NCBI GenBank assembly: GCA_963822765.1
Contig: CAWGJL010000026.1
Coordinates: 143,584-207,583 of the forward strand
Length of the DNA: 64,000 nt
Origin: Palsa-504 sp963822765
Lineage (GTDB): Bacteria > Actinomycetota > Actinomycetes > Streptosporangiales > Streptosporangiaceae
Direction of reading: 5' to 3'
In this document: in pieces, positions 1-8,929 of the stretch
Layout: each line of letters opens with the position of its first letter
Position numbering within the stretch: position 1 is the stretch's first letter
The notes under the pieces: generated by a model
What the model saw: only the letters and a program-made list of their open reading frames with translations
What the model was told of the DNA's origin: nothing
Databases searched by the model: none
Program-made: the position numbers and the translations under genes

Positions 1-1408
1 GCCAGCAGCCGCAAGCACGCCGCGGTCGCCGAGCTGATCCGCCGCCGCCCCGCGGCCGGGTGCACGCCGCAGGGCCCGGCCCAGATGCCCGAGAGCTTCG
101 ATGAGTTCACCCCCCGCGAGGTCGCCTCGGTGCTGGGGAGACCAGTGCCGTCGCCGAGGACATCCTGTCGCTCGCGCACGAGCTGGAGGTCAGCCTGCCC
201 GGCACGAAGGCCGCGTTCCGGTCCGGCCTCCTCAGCCAGCGCAAGGCCGCCATCATCGCCGCTGCCACCGCTCTGCTCGGCCCCGCCGAGGCCCGGGCCG
301 CCGAGGCCCGGGCCGCCGAGGCCAAGGTCCTGGACCGGGCCGGGGCGCTGGCCCCGCCCGCGCTGCGCGCCGCGATCCAGCGGGCCGTCATGCAGGTTGC
401 TGCGGGCAAGGCGAAGAAGCGCCGGGAGCACGCGGCGAAGCAGACCCGGGTCGAACGCTGGTCCGAGAACTCCGGCAACGCGGGCCTGGCCGACCGCGAA
501 CTGCCGCCCGCCGAAGTCCTGGCCGCCGACCAGCGGGTCACCGCCTGGGCTGAGGAGCTGCGCAAGGCCGGCCTGGACGGCGGTACGGACGCGCTGCGGG
601 CCCGCGCGTTCCTGGACATCCTGCTCGGCATGGACTCCCGGCCCCCCGGCCACGCCGCGGCCGGCCGCCGCGAACCCCAGGCCCGTACGCCGGCTCCGGC
701 GGCGGGCGGGCCGCTGGCCGGGGTGATCCCGCCCGGGTTCGCCGGGCACGTCACCCTGACCGTTCCCGAGGCCACCATGACCGCCCGCGCGGACCGGCCC
801 GGCGAGCTGGCCGGGATCGGGCCCGTCGACCCGGACCTGGCCCGGGACCTGGCCGCCGCCGCGGCCCGCGACCCCCGGTCCACCTGGTGTATCACGGTCA
901 CCGACCAGCACGGGCACGCAGTGGGACACGGCTGCGCCCGGCTGGTCAGACGCCGGAAACCCCGGCGGTCCCAGCCCGCCCGGCTTCACCTTTACCCGTG
1001 CCGACAACCCGGGACCGCCCGGCGGATACGGAACCTGGCGGCTCACCACCGGGCACCAGGACCTGCTCATCAAGATCGGCCCGCTCTCCACCGCGGACTG
1101 CGACCATCGCCACGAAGCCCGGGGCCACGATCCCGGAGTCATGCTCCGGCACCTGGCCGAAGTCCGGCACGCTACCTGCACCGGCCCCGGCTGCCGCCGC
1201 CCCGCGCCCAGCCGACTTCGAGCACAACATCCCCTACGAGTCAGGCGGGCGCACCTGCCTGTGCAACGGCAACCCCAAGTGCCGCCACGACCACCGGCTG
1301 AAGCAGCACCCGCGGTGGAACGCCGAACAGCTCCCCGACGGCGGCGTCCGCTGGACCACGCCCGCCGGGCGCCAGTACACCACCGAACCGACCCGCTATC
1401 CCGTCTAA
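1..1408 (+). pseudogene. DUF222/HNH endonuclease-like gene, frameshifted, 5' end outside window
   Basis: The coding signal runs through several frames. Frame 1 carries residues around PESFDEFTPREVASVLG. A shift near 135-140 leads into frame 3 (AVAEDILSLAHELEVSLPGT onward to about 950), with the charged helical body typical of DUF222 proteins. A short frame-1 stretch follows (about 990-1200, with TWRLTTGHQDLL and ATCTGPGCRRP), then frame 2 from about 1210 with DFEHNIPYESGGRT, CNGNPKCRHDH and KQHPRWN. This last part is the HNH nuclease end, with the DFEHNIPY histidine and paired cysteines. At least three one- or two-base shifts are needed to read the whole protein, so the gene is degraded or the sequence contains indel errors. 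In DUF222/13E12 families the protein is usually 400-500 aa and often multicopy. Function beyond nuclease fold is unknown. Confidence 0.75.
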
Positions 1409-1438
1409 GCGCACCGCACCTCGGGCATCCTAGGGAAG

Positions 1439-2515
1439 CTACCCGCGGGCCGGGGCCGCCAGGGCGGGCTCGCGCAGCGCGGCGCGGGCGAACTCGGCCA
1501 TGCCCTCGGTGAACCCGGTCTGGGCCCGGAAGCCGAGGTCGGCGGCGGCCGCCGCGGGGGAGGCCACCACGTGCCGGACGTCCCCGAGGCGGTATTCGCC
1601 GGTCACCACCGGCTCGAGCCCGCCGCCGAACGCGCCGGCCAGCGCGCGGGCCATCTCGCCCACCGTGTGCGGCTCGCCGCTGGCCACGTTGTAGCACCGC
1701 AGCCCGCCCGGCTCCGGGTCAGCTACTGCCTCCAGGGCCAGCAGGTTGGCCCGGGCCACGTCGCGGACGTGCACGAAGTCGCGCCGCTGGCCGCCGTCCT
1801 CGAACACCCGCGGCGGAACCCCGTTCTCCAGGCACGACCGGAAGATCGCCGCCACCCCGGAGTACGGCGTGTCCCGCGGCATCCGCGGGCCGTACACGTT
1901 GTGGTAGCGGAGCCCGGCCGCCGAACCGCCGGTCATCCGGGCCCAGCTCGACGCCAGGTGCTCCTGGGCGACCTTGCTCGCCGCGTAGGCGTTGCGCGGG
2001 TCGAGCGGCGCGTCCTCGGTCACCGTCGCGGTCGTGAGCGGCTGCGCGCACCGCGGGCAGCGCGGCTCGAAGCGGCCCGCGGCCAGATCGCCGGGCTGGC
2101 GGGGCGCGGGCCGGACCCGGCCGTGCGCCGCGCAGTCGTAGGCGCCTTCGCCGTAGACCACCATCGAGGAGGCGAACACCAGGCGCCCGATGCCGTACCG
2201 GCCCATGGCCGCCAGCAGCACCGCGGTGCCGGTGACGTTGACGTCGGCGTAGACCGGCAGGTCGGACAGGTCCACCCCGAGCCCGACCATGGCCGCCTGG
2301 TGGCAGACCGCGTCGACCCCGGCCAGAGCCGCGTCGACCGTCGCGGGATCGCGGACGTCGCCGACCACCAGGTCGCCGGGGACATGCCCGGGCCTGCCGT
2401 TGTGCACGGCGGGGGAGAGCGAGTCGAGCCCCCGGACGTCATGCCCGGCGGCCTGCATGATCTCCGCGACGTGAGATCCGATGAACCCGGCCGCGCCGGT
2501 CACGAGTACGCGCAT
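1439..2515 (-). CDS. NAD-dependent epimerase/dehydratase (extended SDR)
   Basis: 358 aa extended short-chain dehydrogenase of the UDP-glucose 4-epimerase type. The Rossmann motif GAAGFIGSH is at residues 7-15, an acidic residue that should bind the NAD ribose follows (GLDSLS), the catalytic Ser region is FASSMVVYGE and the catalytic YAASK is near residue 180. Between them is an insertion with cysteines (YDCAAHG, CPRCAQPL) that could hold a structural metal; this is not a core SDR feature. The C-terminal half carries the usual substrate segment (DFVHVRDVARANLLAL, YNVASGEPHTVGEM). It is divergently transcribed from the glycosyltransferase at 2640, 124 bp away, and probably makes or modifies a nucleotide sugar for that cluster. 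The exact sugar substrate cannot be told from sequence. Confidence 0.88.
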   Translation of the reverse strand: MRVLVTGAAGFIGSHVAEIMQAAGHDVRGLDSLSPAVHNGRPGHVPGDLVVGDVRDPATVDAALAGVDAVCHQAAMVGLGVDLSDLPVYADVNVTGTAVLLAAMGRYGIGRLVFASSMVVYGEGAYDCAAHGRVRPAPRQPGDLAAGRFEPRCPRCAQPLTTATVTEDAPLDPRNAYAASKVAQEHLASSWARMTGGSAAGLRYHNVYGPRMPRDTPYSGVAAIFRSCLENGVPPRVFEDGGQRRDFVHVRDVARANLLALEAVADPEPGGLRCYNVASGEPHTVGEMARALAGAFGGGLEPVVTGEYRLGDVRHVVASPAAAAADLGFRAQTGFTEGMAEFARAALREPALAAPARG

Positions 2516-2639
2516 GACTGCAGCAAAGCACGAGACGGGAGCGGGCCGGCCGCCCCGCCGAAGCCGTCATACCTTCGTAAGGGCCGATCGGCCCTTTTCC
2601 GGCCGTGCCCGGCCCGCCGCGCCAGTACTGTCGGGCGCC

Positions 2640-3314
2640 ATGGAAATCGACGTGATCCTGCCCTGCCTCAACGAAGCGGGCGCCCTGCCCTGGGTGCTGT
2701 CCCGGATGCCGCTCGGCTACCGGCCCATCGTCGCGGACAACGGTTCCACCGATGATTCCGCCGCCATCGCCGCCCGTTTCGGGGCCCACGTCGTCTATGT
2801 GCCCCAGCGCGGGTTCGGGGCCGCCTGCCACGCCGGCCTGCTCGCCGCGACCAGCGACGTCGTCTGCGTCATGGACGCCGACGCCTCCTTCGACCCGGGC
2901 GACCTGCCCGGCGTGGCCGACCCGGTCCGGTCCGGCCAGGCCGACCTGATGCTGGGCCGGCGCTCGGTCCGGGGCAAGGGCGCGTGGCCGCTGCACGCCC
3001 GGATCGGCAACCGCGTCCTGGCCGCCGAACTGCGCCGCCGGGTCGGCGTCCCGGTGCGAGATCTCGGCCCGATGCGCGCCGCCCGCCGGGCGGAACTGCT
3101 CGCGCTGCCGATGTCGGACCGCCGCTTCGGCTACCCGCTGGAGATGGTCGTGCGCGCCGCGGAGGCGGGCTGGCGGATCGCCGAGACCGACATCCCCTAC
3201 TACCCGCGGACCGGGAAATCGAAGGTCACCGGGACGCTCGGCGGCACGGTCCGGACCGTGCGCGACATGCGCCGGGTGCTGGCCTCGATCGCGTCGCCCG
3301 CGTCAGTGTTATGA
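2640..3314 (+). CDS. family 2 glycosyltransferase
   Basis: 224 aa GT-A fold glycosyltransferase. The N-terminus MEIDVILPCLNEAGALPWVL and the nucleotide-binding ADNGSTDDS motif are classic for GT2. The metal-binding DxD appears as MDADASFDPGD around residue 80. There are no membrane helices, so it acts in the cytoplasm and resembles the dolichyl-phosphate mannosyltransferase/UgtP-like soluble group. The ATG at 2640 is chosen because the conserved GT2 fold begins there; an upstream in-frame extension reads as low-complexity Arg/Pro. Its TGA overlaps an ATG at 3311 and it is followed by a TIGR04282-type gene, an arrangement often seen as a small sugar or lipid-sugar operon with the divergent epimerase. 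Confidence 0.88.
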   Translation: MEIDVILPCLNEAGALPWVLSRMPLGYRPIVADNGSTDDSAAIAARFGAHVVYVPQRGFGAACHAGLLAATSDVVCVMDADASFDPGDLPGVADPVRSGQADLMLGRRSVRGKGAWPLHARIGNRVLAAELRRRVGVPVRDLGPMRAARRAELLALPMSDRRFGYPLEMVVRAAEAGWRIAETDIPYYPRTGKSKVTGTLGGTVRTVRDMRRVLASIASPASVL

Positions 3315-3540
3315 GCTCAGTGTTGGAACGGAGTGTCATGAACGGCCCGCGCAGCACCGGCCCGGAGTACACCGGCAAGCACCGCCGCGACAGCGGCCCG
3401 GGCGTCCTGCCCCCCGCCTGGGGCAGCCGCCCCGGATCCCGCAGCCGTCCCGCGCCGGACAGCCGGCCCGGACCTGTCCCTGCGGCCCGGCCGGGCCTGC
3501 GGTCCGAGTCCGGGTTGCGGTCCGAGCTAGGACAGTGGCT

Positions 3541-3611
3541 TGATGCCGGATAGCCCGAGATCGGATAGCCCGAGGTGCCGGATAGCCCGAGATCGGATAA
3601 TCCGAGACCGG
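3541..3611 (+). repeat. short tandem repeat around the start of the TIGR04282 gene
   Basis: Imperfect tandem copies of GGATAGCCCGAGATC (15 bp core), about four units with small insertions. The annotated GTG start at 3575 of the next gene lies inside the array, so the first ~20 residues of that gene are repeat-encoded. Confidence 0.7.
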
Positions 3612-4276
3612 GGGACATCCTGGCGGCTCAGCTCATGGTGATCGCCAAGGAGCCCGTGCCCGGCCGGGTCAAGACCCGCCTCACCCCGGCCTACACCCCC
3701 GCCGAGGCGGCCGAACTCGCCGAGGCCGCCCTGTCCGACACCCTGGCCGCGGTCGCGTCGACCGGCGTCACCCGCCGGATCCTGGCCCTGGCCGGCTCAC
3801 CCGGCCGCTGGCTGCCGCCCGGTTTCGACGTCATCGCCCAGCGCGGCGGCGGCCTCGACGAGCGGCTGGCCTGGGCCCTGGCCGACGCGCTGGTCACCAG
3901 CCCGGATCCGCTGGTGTTCATCGGGATGGACACCCCGCAGGTGACGCCCGCCCTGCTGGCCCGGGCGGTCGAGCCGCTGGTCGCCGGGACCGCGGACGCC
4001 ACCTTCGGGATGGCCGAGGACGGCGGCTTCTGGCTGCTCGGCCTGCGCGAGATCGATCCCGCCCTGGTGCTCGGCGTGCCCATGTCGCGCGCGGACACCG
4101 GCGCCCTGCAGCTGGCCAGGCTGCACCACGCCGGGCTCCGGGTCCGGCTGCTGCCTGAACTGGCCGACGTCGACACCGCGGCCGAGGCCGAGCGGATCGC
4201 GGCGGTCGCGCCCGGGTCCCGCTTCGCGGCCCGCGTGCGGTCGCTGGGTCCCCGGGCCCTGGTCACCGCCAGGTAG
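3575..4276 (+). CDS. TIGR04282 (DUF2064) family glycosyltransferase-like protein
   Basis: 233 aa from GTG 3575. The recognisable domain starts at AQLMVIAKEPVPGRVKTRL, so ATG 3635 is an equally likely start, because the preceding residues come from a tandem repeat. The family signature VIAKxPVPGRVKTRL, the FIGMDTPQVTPALL segment (equivalent to the nucleotide-sugar GDxP(Q/H)L motif) and AEDGGFWLLGL are all present. This family is GT-A-like, related to nucleotidyltransferases; some members sit in arsenosugar biosynthesis loci, but no arsenic gene is seen here. It follows the GT2 gene on the same strand, separated by 260 bp with no convincing gene, so the pair is probably co-transcribed. Confident on family, not on substrate. 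Confidence 0.85.
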   Translation: MPDSPRSDNPRPGDILAAQLMVIAKEPVPGRVKTRLTPAYTPAEAAELAEAALSDTLAAVASTGVTRRILALAGSPGRWLPPGFDVIAQRGGGLDERLAWALADALVTSPDPLVFIGMDTPQVTPALLARAVEPLVAGTADATFGMAEDGGFWLLGLREIDPALVLGVPMSRADTGALQLARLHHAGLRVRLLPELADVDTAAEAERIAAVAPGSRFAARVRSLGPRALVTAR

Positions 4277-4327
4277 CAGGCGTTTTCTGCCGCTTAGGAC
4301 GCCGGGTCGTAGCTGAGAGTGGTTAAA

Positions 4328-4341
4328 TACAACTGGTTGTA
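4328..4341. promoter_or_regulatory. perfect palindrome in the cspA leader region
   Basis: TACAACTGGTTGTA (6+2+6, perfect) lies 160 bp before the cspA start in a relatively AT-rich patch. It is a candidate operator; the position upstream of cspA suggests promoter-proximal control. No known consensus is claimed. Confidence 0.35.
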
Positions 4342-4500
4342 CGAAGTTCGTGAACGTGTCACAGCGCCTGCGAAGTTCTGACCAGGCGTCCTGATTCCCG
4401 AACGCCAGCCCGGTACCGGGCTGTCCGCATGGGCAGTGGTCACCACAACCCGGGAGCACACGCCCGTGCGCTCCCGAAATCGTCACAGTAGGAGAAGTGC

Positions 4501-4704
4501 ATGCCTCAGGGCACCGTGAAGTGGTTCAACTCGGACAAGGGCTATGGGTTCATCGCCCCCGACGACGGCTCGGCCGACGTCTTCGTCCACCACTCCACCA
4601 TTAAGATCGACGGATTCCGCACTCTTCAGGAGAACCAGCGGGTCGAGTACACCGCTGGCCGTGGTCCCAAGGGGCCGCAGGCGGAAGAGGTCCACCCGCT
4701 GTAA
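4501..4704 (+). CDS. cspA: cold-shock protein, CspA family
   Basis: 67 aa single cold-shock domain: GTVKWFNSDKGYGFI contains RNP1 (KGYGFI) and DVFVHHSTI contains RNP2 (VFVHH). This OB-fold binds single-stranded RNA/DNA and acts as an RNA chaperone. The ATG is preceded by a strong AGGAGAAG ribosome-binding site. The upstream 224 bp (4277-4500) hold no gene and probably form a long 5' leader, usual for csp genes. A palindromic terminator follows 22 bp after the stop. Many actinobacteria have several csp paralogues, so the exact paralogue is not assigned. Confidence 0.97.
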   Translation: MPQGTVKWFNSDKGYGFIAPDDGSADVFVHHSTIKIDGFRTLQENQRVEYTAGRGPKGPQAEEVHPL

Positions 4705-4726
4705 CACAGTTCACGGCACACGCCAG

Positions 4727-4760
4727 AAGGGGCGGCTCCGGGATCCCGGAGCCGCCCCTT
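4727..4760. terminator. bidirectional hairpin terminator between cspA and the convergent L,D-transpeptidase gene
   Basis: Perfect 17+17 palindrome (AAGGGGCGGCTCCGGGA and its complement) with A residues at one side and T at the other. It lies between two convergent genes, so it can serve both strands. Confidence 0.9.
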
Positions 4761-4775
4761 CGGTGTTCCTCAGGT

Positions 4776-6038
4776 TCAGGCCACCGGGCCGGTGACCGTG
4801 ACCAGGCTGCCGTAGGCGAGGTAGCCGTAGGCGGTCTTGGCCGCGTCCCAGGGCAGCTCGACGCAGCCCAGGCTCTGGTAGGACCCGTAGCTGTACCGGC
4901 TGAACTGGTGCACCGCGTCGCCGCCGTTGAAGTAGTTCGCGTAGTACACCAGGTCGTGGTACTTCGAGCCGTCCGGGTTGATGCCGTCCATGTACGTGGA
5001 AACGAACTTCAGGTACACCGGGAAGGTGCCGTCCACGGTCGGACGGCCCGGGATGCCGGTGTTGACCAGGGTCTTGAGCACCACCTTGCCGTTGTGCCAG
5101 AGGGTCAGCGTCTCCGGGTAGTGCTGGCTGGCCAGCGCGTAGCTGTAGCCGTTCGGGTTGGTCTTGCCCTTGGCCACCGCCTTGAGCAGGTCGGTCCACA
5201 CCGTGCGGCCCGCGCTGCCGTCCATGGTCAGCCCGGTCACCGACTCGAAGGCCCGGATCGCGCCGACGTCGAGGATGTTGCCCGAGCCGGCCTTCCACTG
5301 GCTGGTCAGGTTCGACGGGTAACTGCCCTTCCAGCTGAACGTCCCGGCCGGCGCCTGGTACGCGGCGGACAGCTGGGCGTTGGCGTTGGCCGGGCTGATC
5401 ACCGCGCCGGACTTCGGCGTCCAGGTAAACGGCAGGTAGCCCAGCTGGCTGAGCAGTTGCTGCAGGCGCAGGGTGCTGTACGAGCCGGTGGTCCAGGTCA
5501 CGGTCGTCCCCGAGGCCAGCAGGCCGCCCGAGCCCACGCTGGCGCCGCCGACCGAGACCATCCCGCTCGCGCCGCCCGGGACCTTCAGCGTCACCTTGGT
5601 GTTCTCGGAGAAGCCCGCCGCCGGGGTGTAGACCGCGCTGTCGCCCTCGACCTGCCAGCTGCCGGTGATGTGCGGCGAAAGCTGGGGCATCGGGGTGTTA
5701 GCGGCGAGCGGAGCGGAGAACTGCACCTTGATCGGGGCCGCGCCGTTGACGCCCTTGGCGCCGGTGGCCGGGGTGACCGACAGCACGTTGATCGGGACCG
5801 CCGGCGCGTCCTGCTTTTCCGCGGCCGCGGCCTGCGCGGGCGTCACCGGGGCGGCGTGGCTGCCCGGCGAGTCAAACGCCACGACCGCGACCCCCGCGGC
5901 CAGCACCATCGCCGCGCTGGTGGCGGTCAGGGCCAGGCCCCGCCGCCGCTTCAATCGCGACCCACCTGGTTCAGCTGCGGCGGTCCCGTCGGTGTCCAGC
6001 ACTGGCTGGTGTTTGCGGAACCATCCGGATCGCGCCAC
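4776..6038 (-). CDS. L,D-transpeptidase with Ig-like and peptidoglycan-binding domains, atypical SLGC motif
   Basis: 420 aa from GTG 6038, chosen because a GGAGGGA ribosome-binding site lies about 7 nt upstream; the longer reading frame to 6473 has no such signal. A basic stretch (RLKRRRGLALTATSAAMVLAAG) forms the membrane anchor or signal at about residues 30-55. Then come an Ig-like domain (VTPATGAKGVNG..), a peptidoglycan-binding segment (LQQLLSQLGYLPF ... AIRAFESVTGL) and a YkuD catalytic domain at the C-terminus. YkuD enzymes make 3-3 crosslinks in peptidoglycan from outside the membrane. The usual active site is SHGC(V/I)xL; here it reads QSLGCVELP, with the catalytic Cys kept but the His replaced by Leu. 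The other two L,D-transpeptidases in the window have the canonical SHGCVNL. It may belong to a divergent subfamily or have altered activity. Confidence 0.85.
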   Translation of the reverse strand: MARSGWFRKHQPVLDTDGTAAAEPGGSRLKRRRGLALTATSAAMVLAAGVAVVAFDSPGSHAAPVTPAQAAAAEKQDAPAVPINVLSVTPATGAKGVNGAAPIKVQFSAPLAANTPMPQLSPHITGSWQVEGDSAVYTPAAGFSENTKVTLKVPGGASGMVSVGGASVGSGGLLASGTTVTWTTGSYSTLRLQQLLSQLGYLPFTWTPKSGAVISPANANAQLSAAYQAPAGTFSWKGSYPSNLTSQWKAGSGNILDVGAIRAFESVTGLTMDGSAGRTVWTDLLKAVAKGKTNPNGYSYALASQHYPETLTLWHNGKVVLKTLVNTGIPGRPTVDGTFPVYLKFVSTYMDGINPDGSKYHDLVYYANYFNGGDAVHQFSRYSYGSYQSLGCVELPWDAAKTAYGYLAYGSLVTVTGPVA

Positions 6039-7065
6039 GGCGCCGTCCCTCCACGAAATTTCACAATCGGATAACAGTAGGAAGCCAAACTTTCGGACCA
6101 AGCAAGATCGCTTAACAACTCCTCCAACACACAGACGCGCATCCGTACCAAAAGGTTGCGGGCCGGCAGCTGTCTCCGCCCGGCAAATAAAACGGCCCGG
6201 CCGGGCCGCGCCAATCCTGCGCTGCGTGATCAAGCAAATACGTGCCGAGCATCGCTCCGGCCAGGGCGGATGCCGGCCGCCAGGGGCCGCCCGCGGCAGC
6301 TGGCCCGGCTGATCATGAGAATAGCCGCCACCACCGGTTCCCGCCCACCTGGGGTCGGCCCCGGCGCCCGCCGGCCGGAGCCGCCGAGGCCACCGCGAGC
6401 GCCCCATGCGAGGCGGCCTGTCCTCCCCAGCGGCAATCCGGCAAAACGCGCGCATAATTGCATCCGCCGGCAAATGCCGGCGGATGTAATAACGCGCTAT
6501 TAACCACGGCGCTGGCCCGGCCGCGCCGTTCCGTGAAATACGCGGCCACGGCTATTAATACGCTCGGCGGGCGGCCGCTGGCCCGCTATTGCCGCGGCGC
6601 CGCGACGGCCACCCCCACATGGTCGTCGCGGCGTGCAGCGGCGAGGCGTCTGGTGCGCAGAACATCGGAAGGGCCGGGGGCCGTTCTCCCCATTGCCGGA
6701 CCTCTGCGTGCCACCGCACAGGCTCGTGACCTGCCCGGTCAGGCTCCCGGCCCGCCGACGCCGTAACTCTACCGAAAGATCTGATGATCACTCAAAGGAA
6801 TTTAATAATTACTTTCCGTACTCATCGCCCGGGCGCCCCGGCGCCTGTCGCCCGGGCCTGCCTATCACGAGGCAATCTCGGTCTGGCTACAGGGCCGTCA
6901 CCTGCCACGTAAGAAGTTCGCAATGAATTGCCAAGGTTAGGGTCGCTCTCCACTGCGAAAAACGGACAAAACGCGAATCTTCTCGATTTCCTGTTTCCGT
7001 CCTCGCGCCAGGTCTAGGTTGAGGCACCGGGAGCGTCACAGCGGACATCCATGGAGGTGGATTGA
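6039..7065. other. gene-free region of about 1 kb
   Basis: No frame shows a credible protein. GC content is visibly lower in 6440-6560 and 6770-7000. It holds a strong hairpin at 6461-6486 and, at its right end, the ribosome-binding site (GGAGGTGG) of the secreted-protein gene at 7066. Promoters for both flanking divergent genes are expected here. Confidence 0.6.
6461..6486. other. isolated perfect hairpin
   Basis: CATCCGCCGGCA-AA-TGCCGGCGGATG: a perfect 12-bp stem with a 2-nt loop, in an AT-rich surround. It is far from the 3' end of any gene on either strand, so it is not an obvious terminator. Confidence 0.5.
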
Positions 7066-8794
7066 ATGCTCAGCGGGCATCGGTCCGCATGGCGCCGTCG
7101 TAGCAGGAACAGTCGCGCGGCGCGCATTGCGATACCACTCGCTATACCGATGGCCTTGGGACTGACCCTCGGGCTTATTCTCGCGGTCTCAGGAGGTTCC
7201 GTTAGGACCATCAACCAGTCGGCGCTTGGCGCGTGCGGCTCGCCATCCGCGAGCCCCGCGGCGTCCGGCAGCCCGGCGGCCTCCGGCAGCCCGGCGGCCG
7301 TGGCCAGCACTTCGGCCTCACCCTGCCCGTCGGCCAGCGCGAACACGGGCACGGTCGTCGCCGCGGCGGTCCCCGCCGCGCCGAACTTCGCCGGCGGCCA
7401 GACCGCGTTCTTCCGGCTCGGCGACGTGGCCACCAACCCGGTCGACGGCACCGGCGCGGCGATCAACCTGAACCAGACCGCGGCGCAGGCCGCCGCGTCG
7501 ATGAACTGCACGATCACCGTGCCCGCCAACCCGCTCAGCGCCAGGGGCCTGGCCACGCCGTGGCAACTCGGCGACGGCTGTTCGATGGCGAACGCCGGTA
7601 CCGAGGGCGCGTTCGTCGAGGCGACGATCCTGTCCCCGAATGGGCAGGTCCAGGTGTACAACCCGCTGGTCGTCACCGCGGGTACCACCCCGGCCGCCAC
7701 GCCGGCCGTGCCCACGATTGCCCGCGGGTCCCAGGTGATCATCGACATGGGCTTCAACGGCACCAACCTTGTGCTCCAGGGCCGGGGTGCCCGCCAGGGC
7801 AACTGCGTCGACGCGCTGGGCCAGTCGGTCATCGGCCAGGTCTCGGCGTGCAACGCGGTGAACTTCTACCGGCTCGCCAACTTCGAGATCGCGACCGGGC
7901 GGCTCCAGGTCCCCGCGGCGGGTACCGCAAGTGACGGCCAGCCGTGCCTGACCACGCGCAGCTTCGGCGTCGTCGACCAGGACCAGAGCGACAACGTGAT
8001 CACGTCGTACCTGATCAACGCCAACGGCCAGACCGCGCAGAACACGGCGGCCAACGCTGGCGCGCTCGCCGGCGCGCAGACGCTGGTCAACGGAAGCGAC
8101 GACAAGCTGCTGGCCGCGTTCGTCGACCCGGCCACCGGCTGCACTCCGTTCACCGCGCCGGACATGACGGACCCGGCCGGTTCCTCGGGATCGCAGGCGC
8201 TGAACGAGCTGAGCGCCATGGTCAACCAGAAGGGCGACGATCGCGGTCGTCCCGCCGAACGACGAGATGACCCTGGTCAACGGCGCTTACAGCATCGCCA
8301 AGACCAACGTCTACCGGTCGCTGGTGGACCAGCCCCTGCTGCCCGCCAACACCGACGCCACGCAGGTCGCCATGGCCTACTGCCAGAACATGACGAACAT
8401 CGCGCCGGCCCGCAACCAGCTGGACATGGCCAAGGAGCTCAACTTCGGCTCACCGGTCGCGGCCATCGGCAACAGCCTCGCCACGTTCCTGGGCAACCGG
8501 CTCTCCATGTCGTTCGCCAACCTGGGCTGTAACAACTTCGGCCTGACCGTTCCGACGAAGGTCACGCTCGACGGCAACCAGGTGGCGACGGCGGTGACCT
8601 ACACCCTGGCCCAGCAGAAGGCGGTGCCCCCGGCGGCCGCCGGCGCCTCGGCTTCGGCCTCGGCCTCGGCCTCGGCCAGCGGTACGGGTGCCGGCACCGG
8701 TACCACCACCACCGGCGGCCAGGGCGGCGCGACCGGCCCGCCCAGCAAGCACCACCGCCGGGGCCATAGGTACCAGAACCCGTCCCGCATGTAG
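7066..8794 (+). pseudogene. secreted conserved hypothetical protein, single frameshift (paralogue of the 18.4-kb gene)
   Basis: Starts at ATG 7066 behind GGAGGTGG. A basic N-terminus and one hydrophobic segment (IAIPLAIPMALGLTLGLILAVS) make a signal or anchor, followed by an Ala/Ser/Pro linker and a large extracellular domain with several Cys. The frame from 7066 is correct to about 8235 (..ALNELSAMVNQKG); the protein then continues in the +1 frame (ATIAVVPPNDEMTLVNGAYS) to the stop at 8794, so one base is missing or extra near 8235-8240. The full product would be about 575 aa with a Ser/Ala, Gly/Thr tail and a basic end (SKHHRRGHRYQN). It aligns along its length with the gene at 18424 (shared TTRSFxxVDQDxSDNVxTxYL and the AxLGCxxFGL C-terminal Cys). 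Function unknown. The shift may be a sequencing error. Confidence 0.75.
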
Positions 8795-8832
8795 GTACGG
8801 ATCCTGCGCCCGGCTAAGTGACGCTCCACCCG

Positions 8833-8871
8833 CGAGGTGGCCCTGAGTTCCCAGGGCCACCTCGCTCTTTT
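8833..8871 (+). terminator. rho-independent terminator after the 7.1-kb secreted-protein gene
   Basis: CGAGGTGGCCCTG and its exact complement CAGGGCCACCTCG (13-bp stem, 6-nt loop) followed by CTCTTTT. Confidence 0.9.
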
Positions 8872-8929
8872 CGGCGCGGATAACGTAGAAAGCACCGATA
8901 CCGCCCCGCGCCCGTCCTGAGAGGTCACC

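Noticed and set aside
3311..3553. 80-aa frame overlapping the GT2 stop by ATGA (MSSVLERSVMNGPRSTG...)
   Set aside because: Composition is Pro/Arg/Ser low-complexity, no family, and the 3' part is repeat-like; probably non-coding in spite of the overlap.
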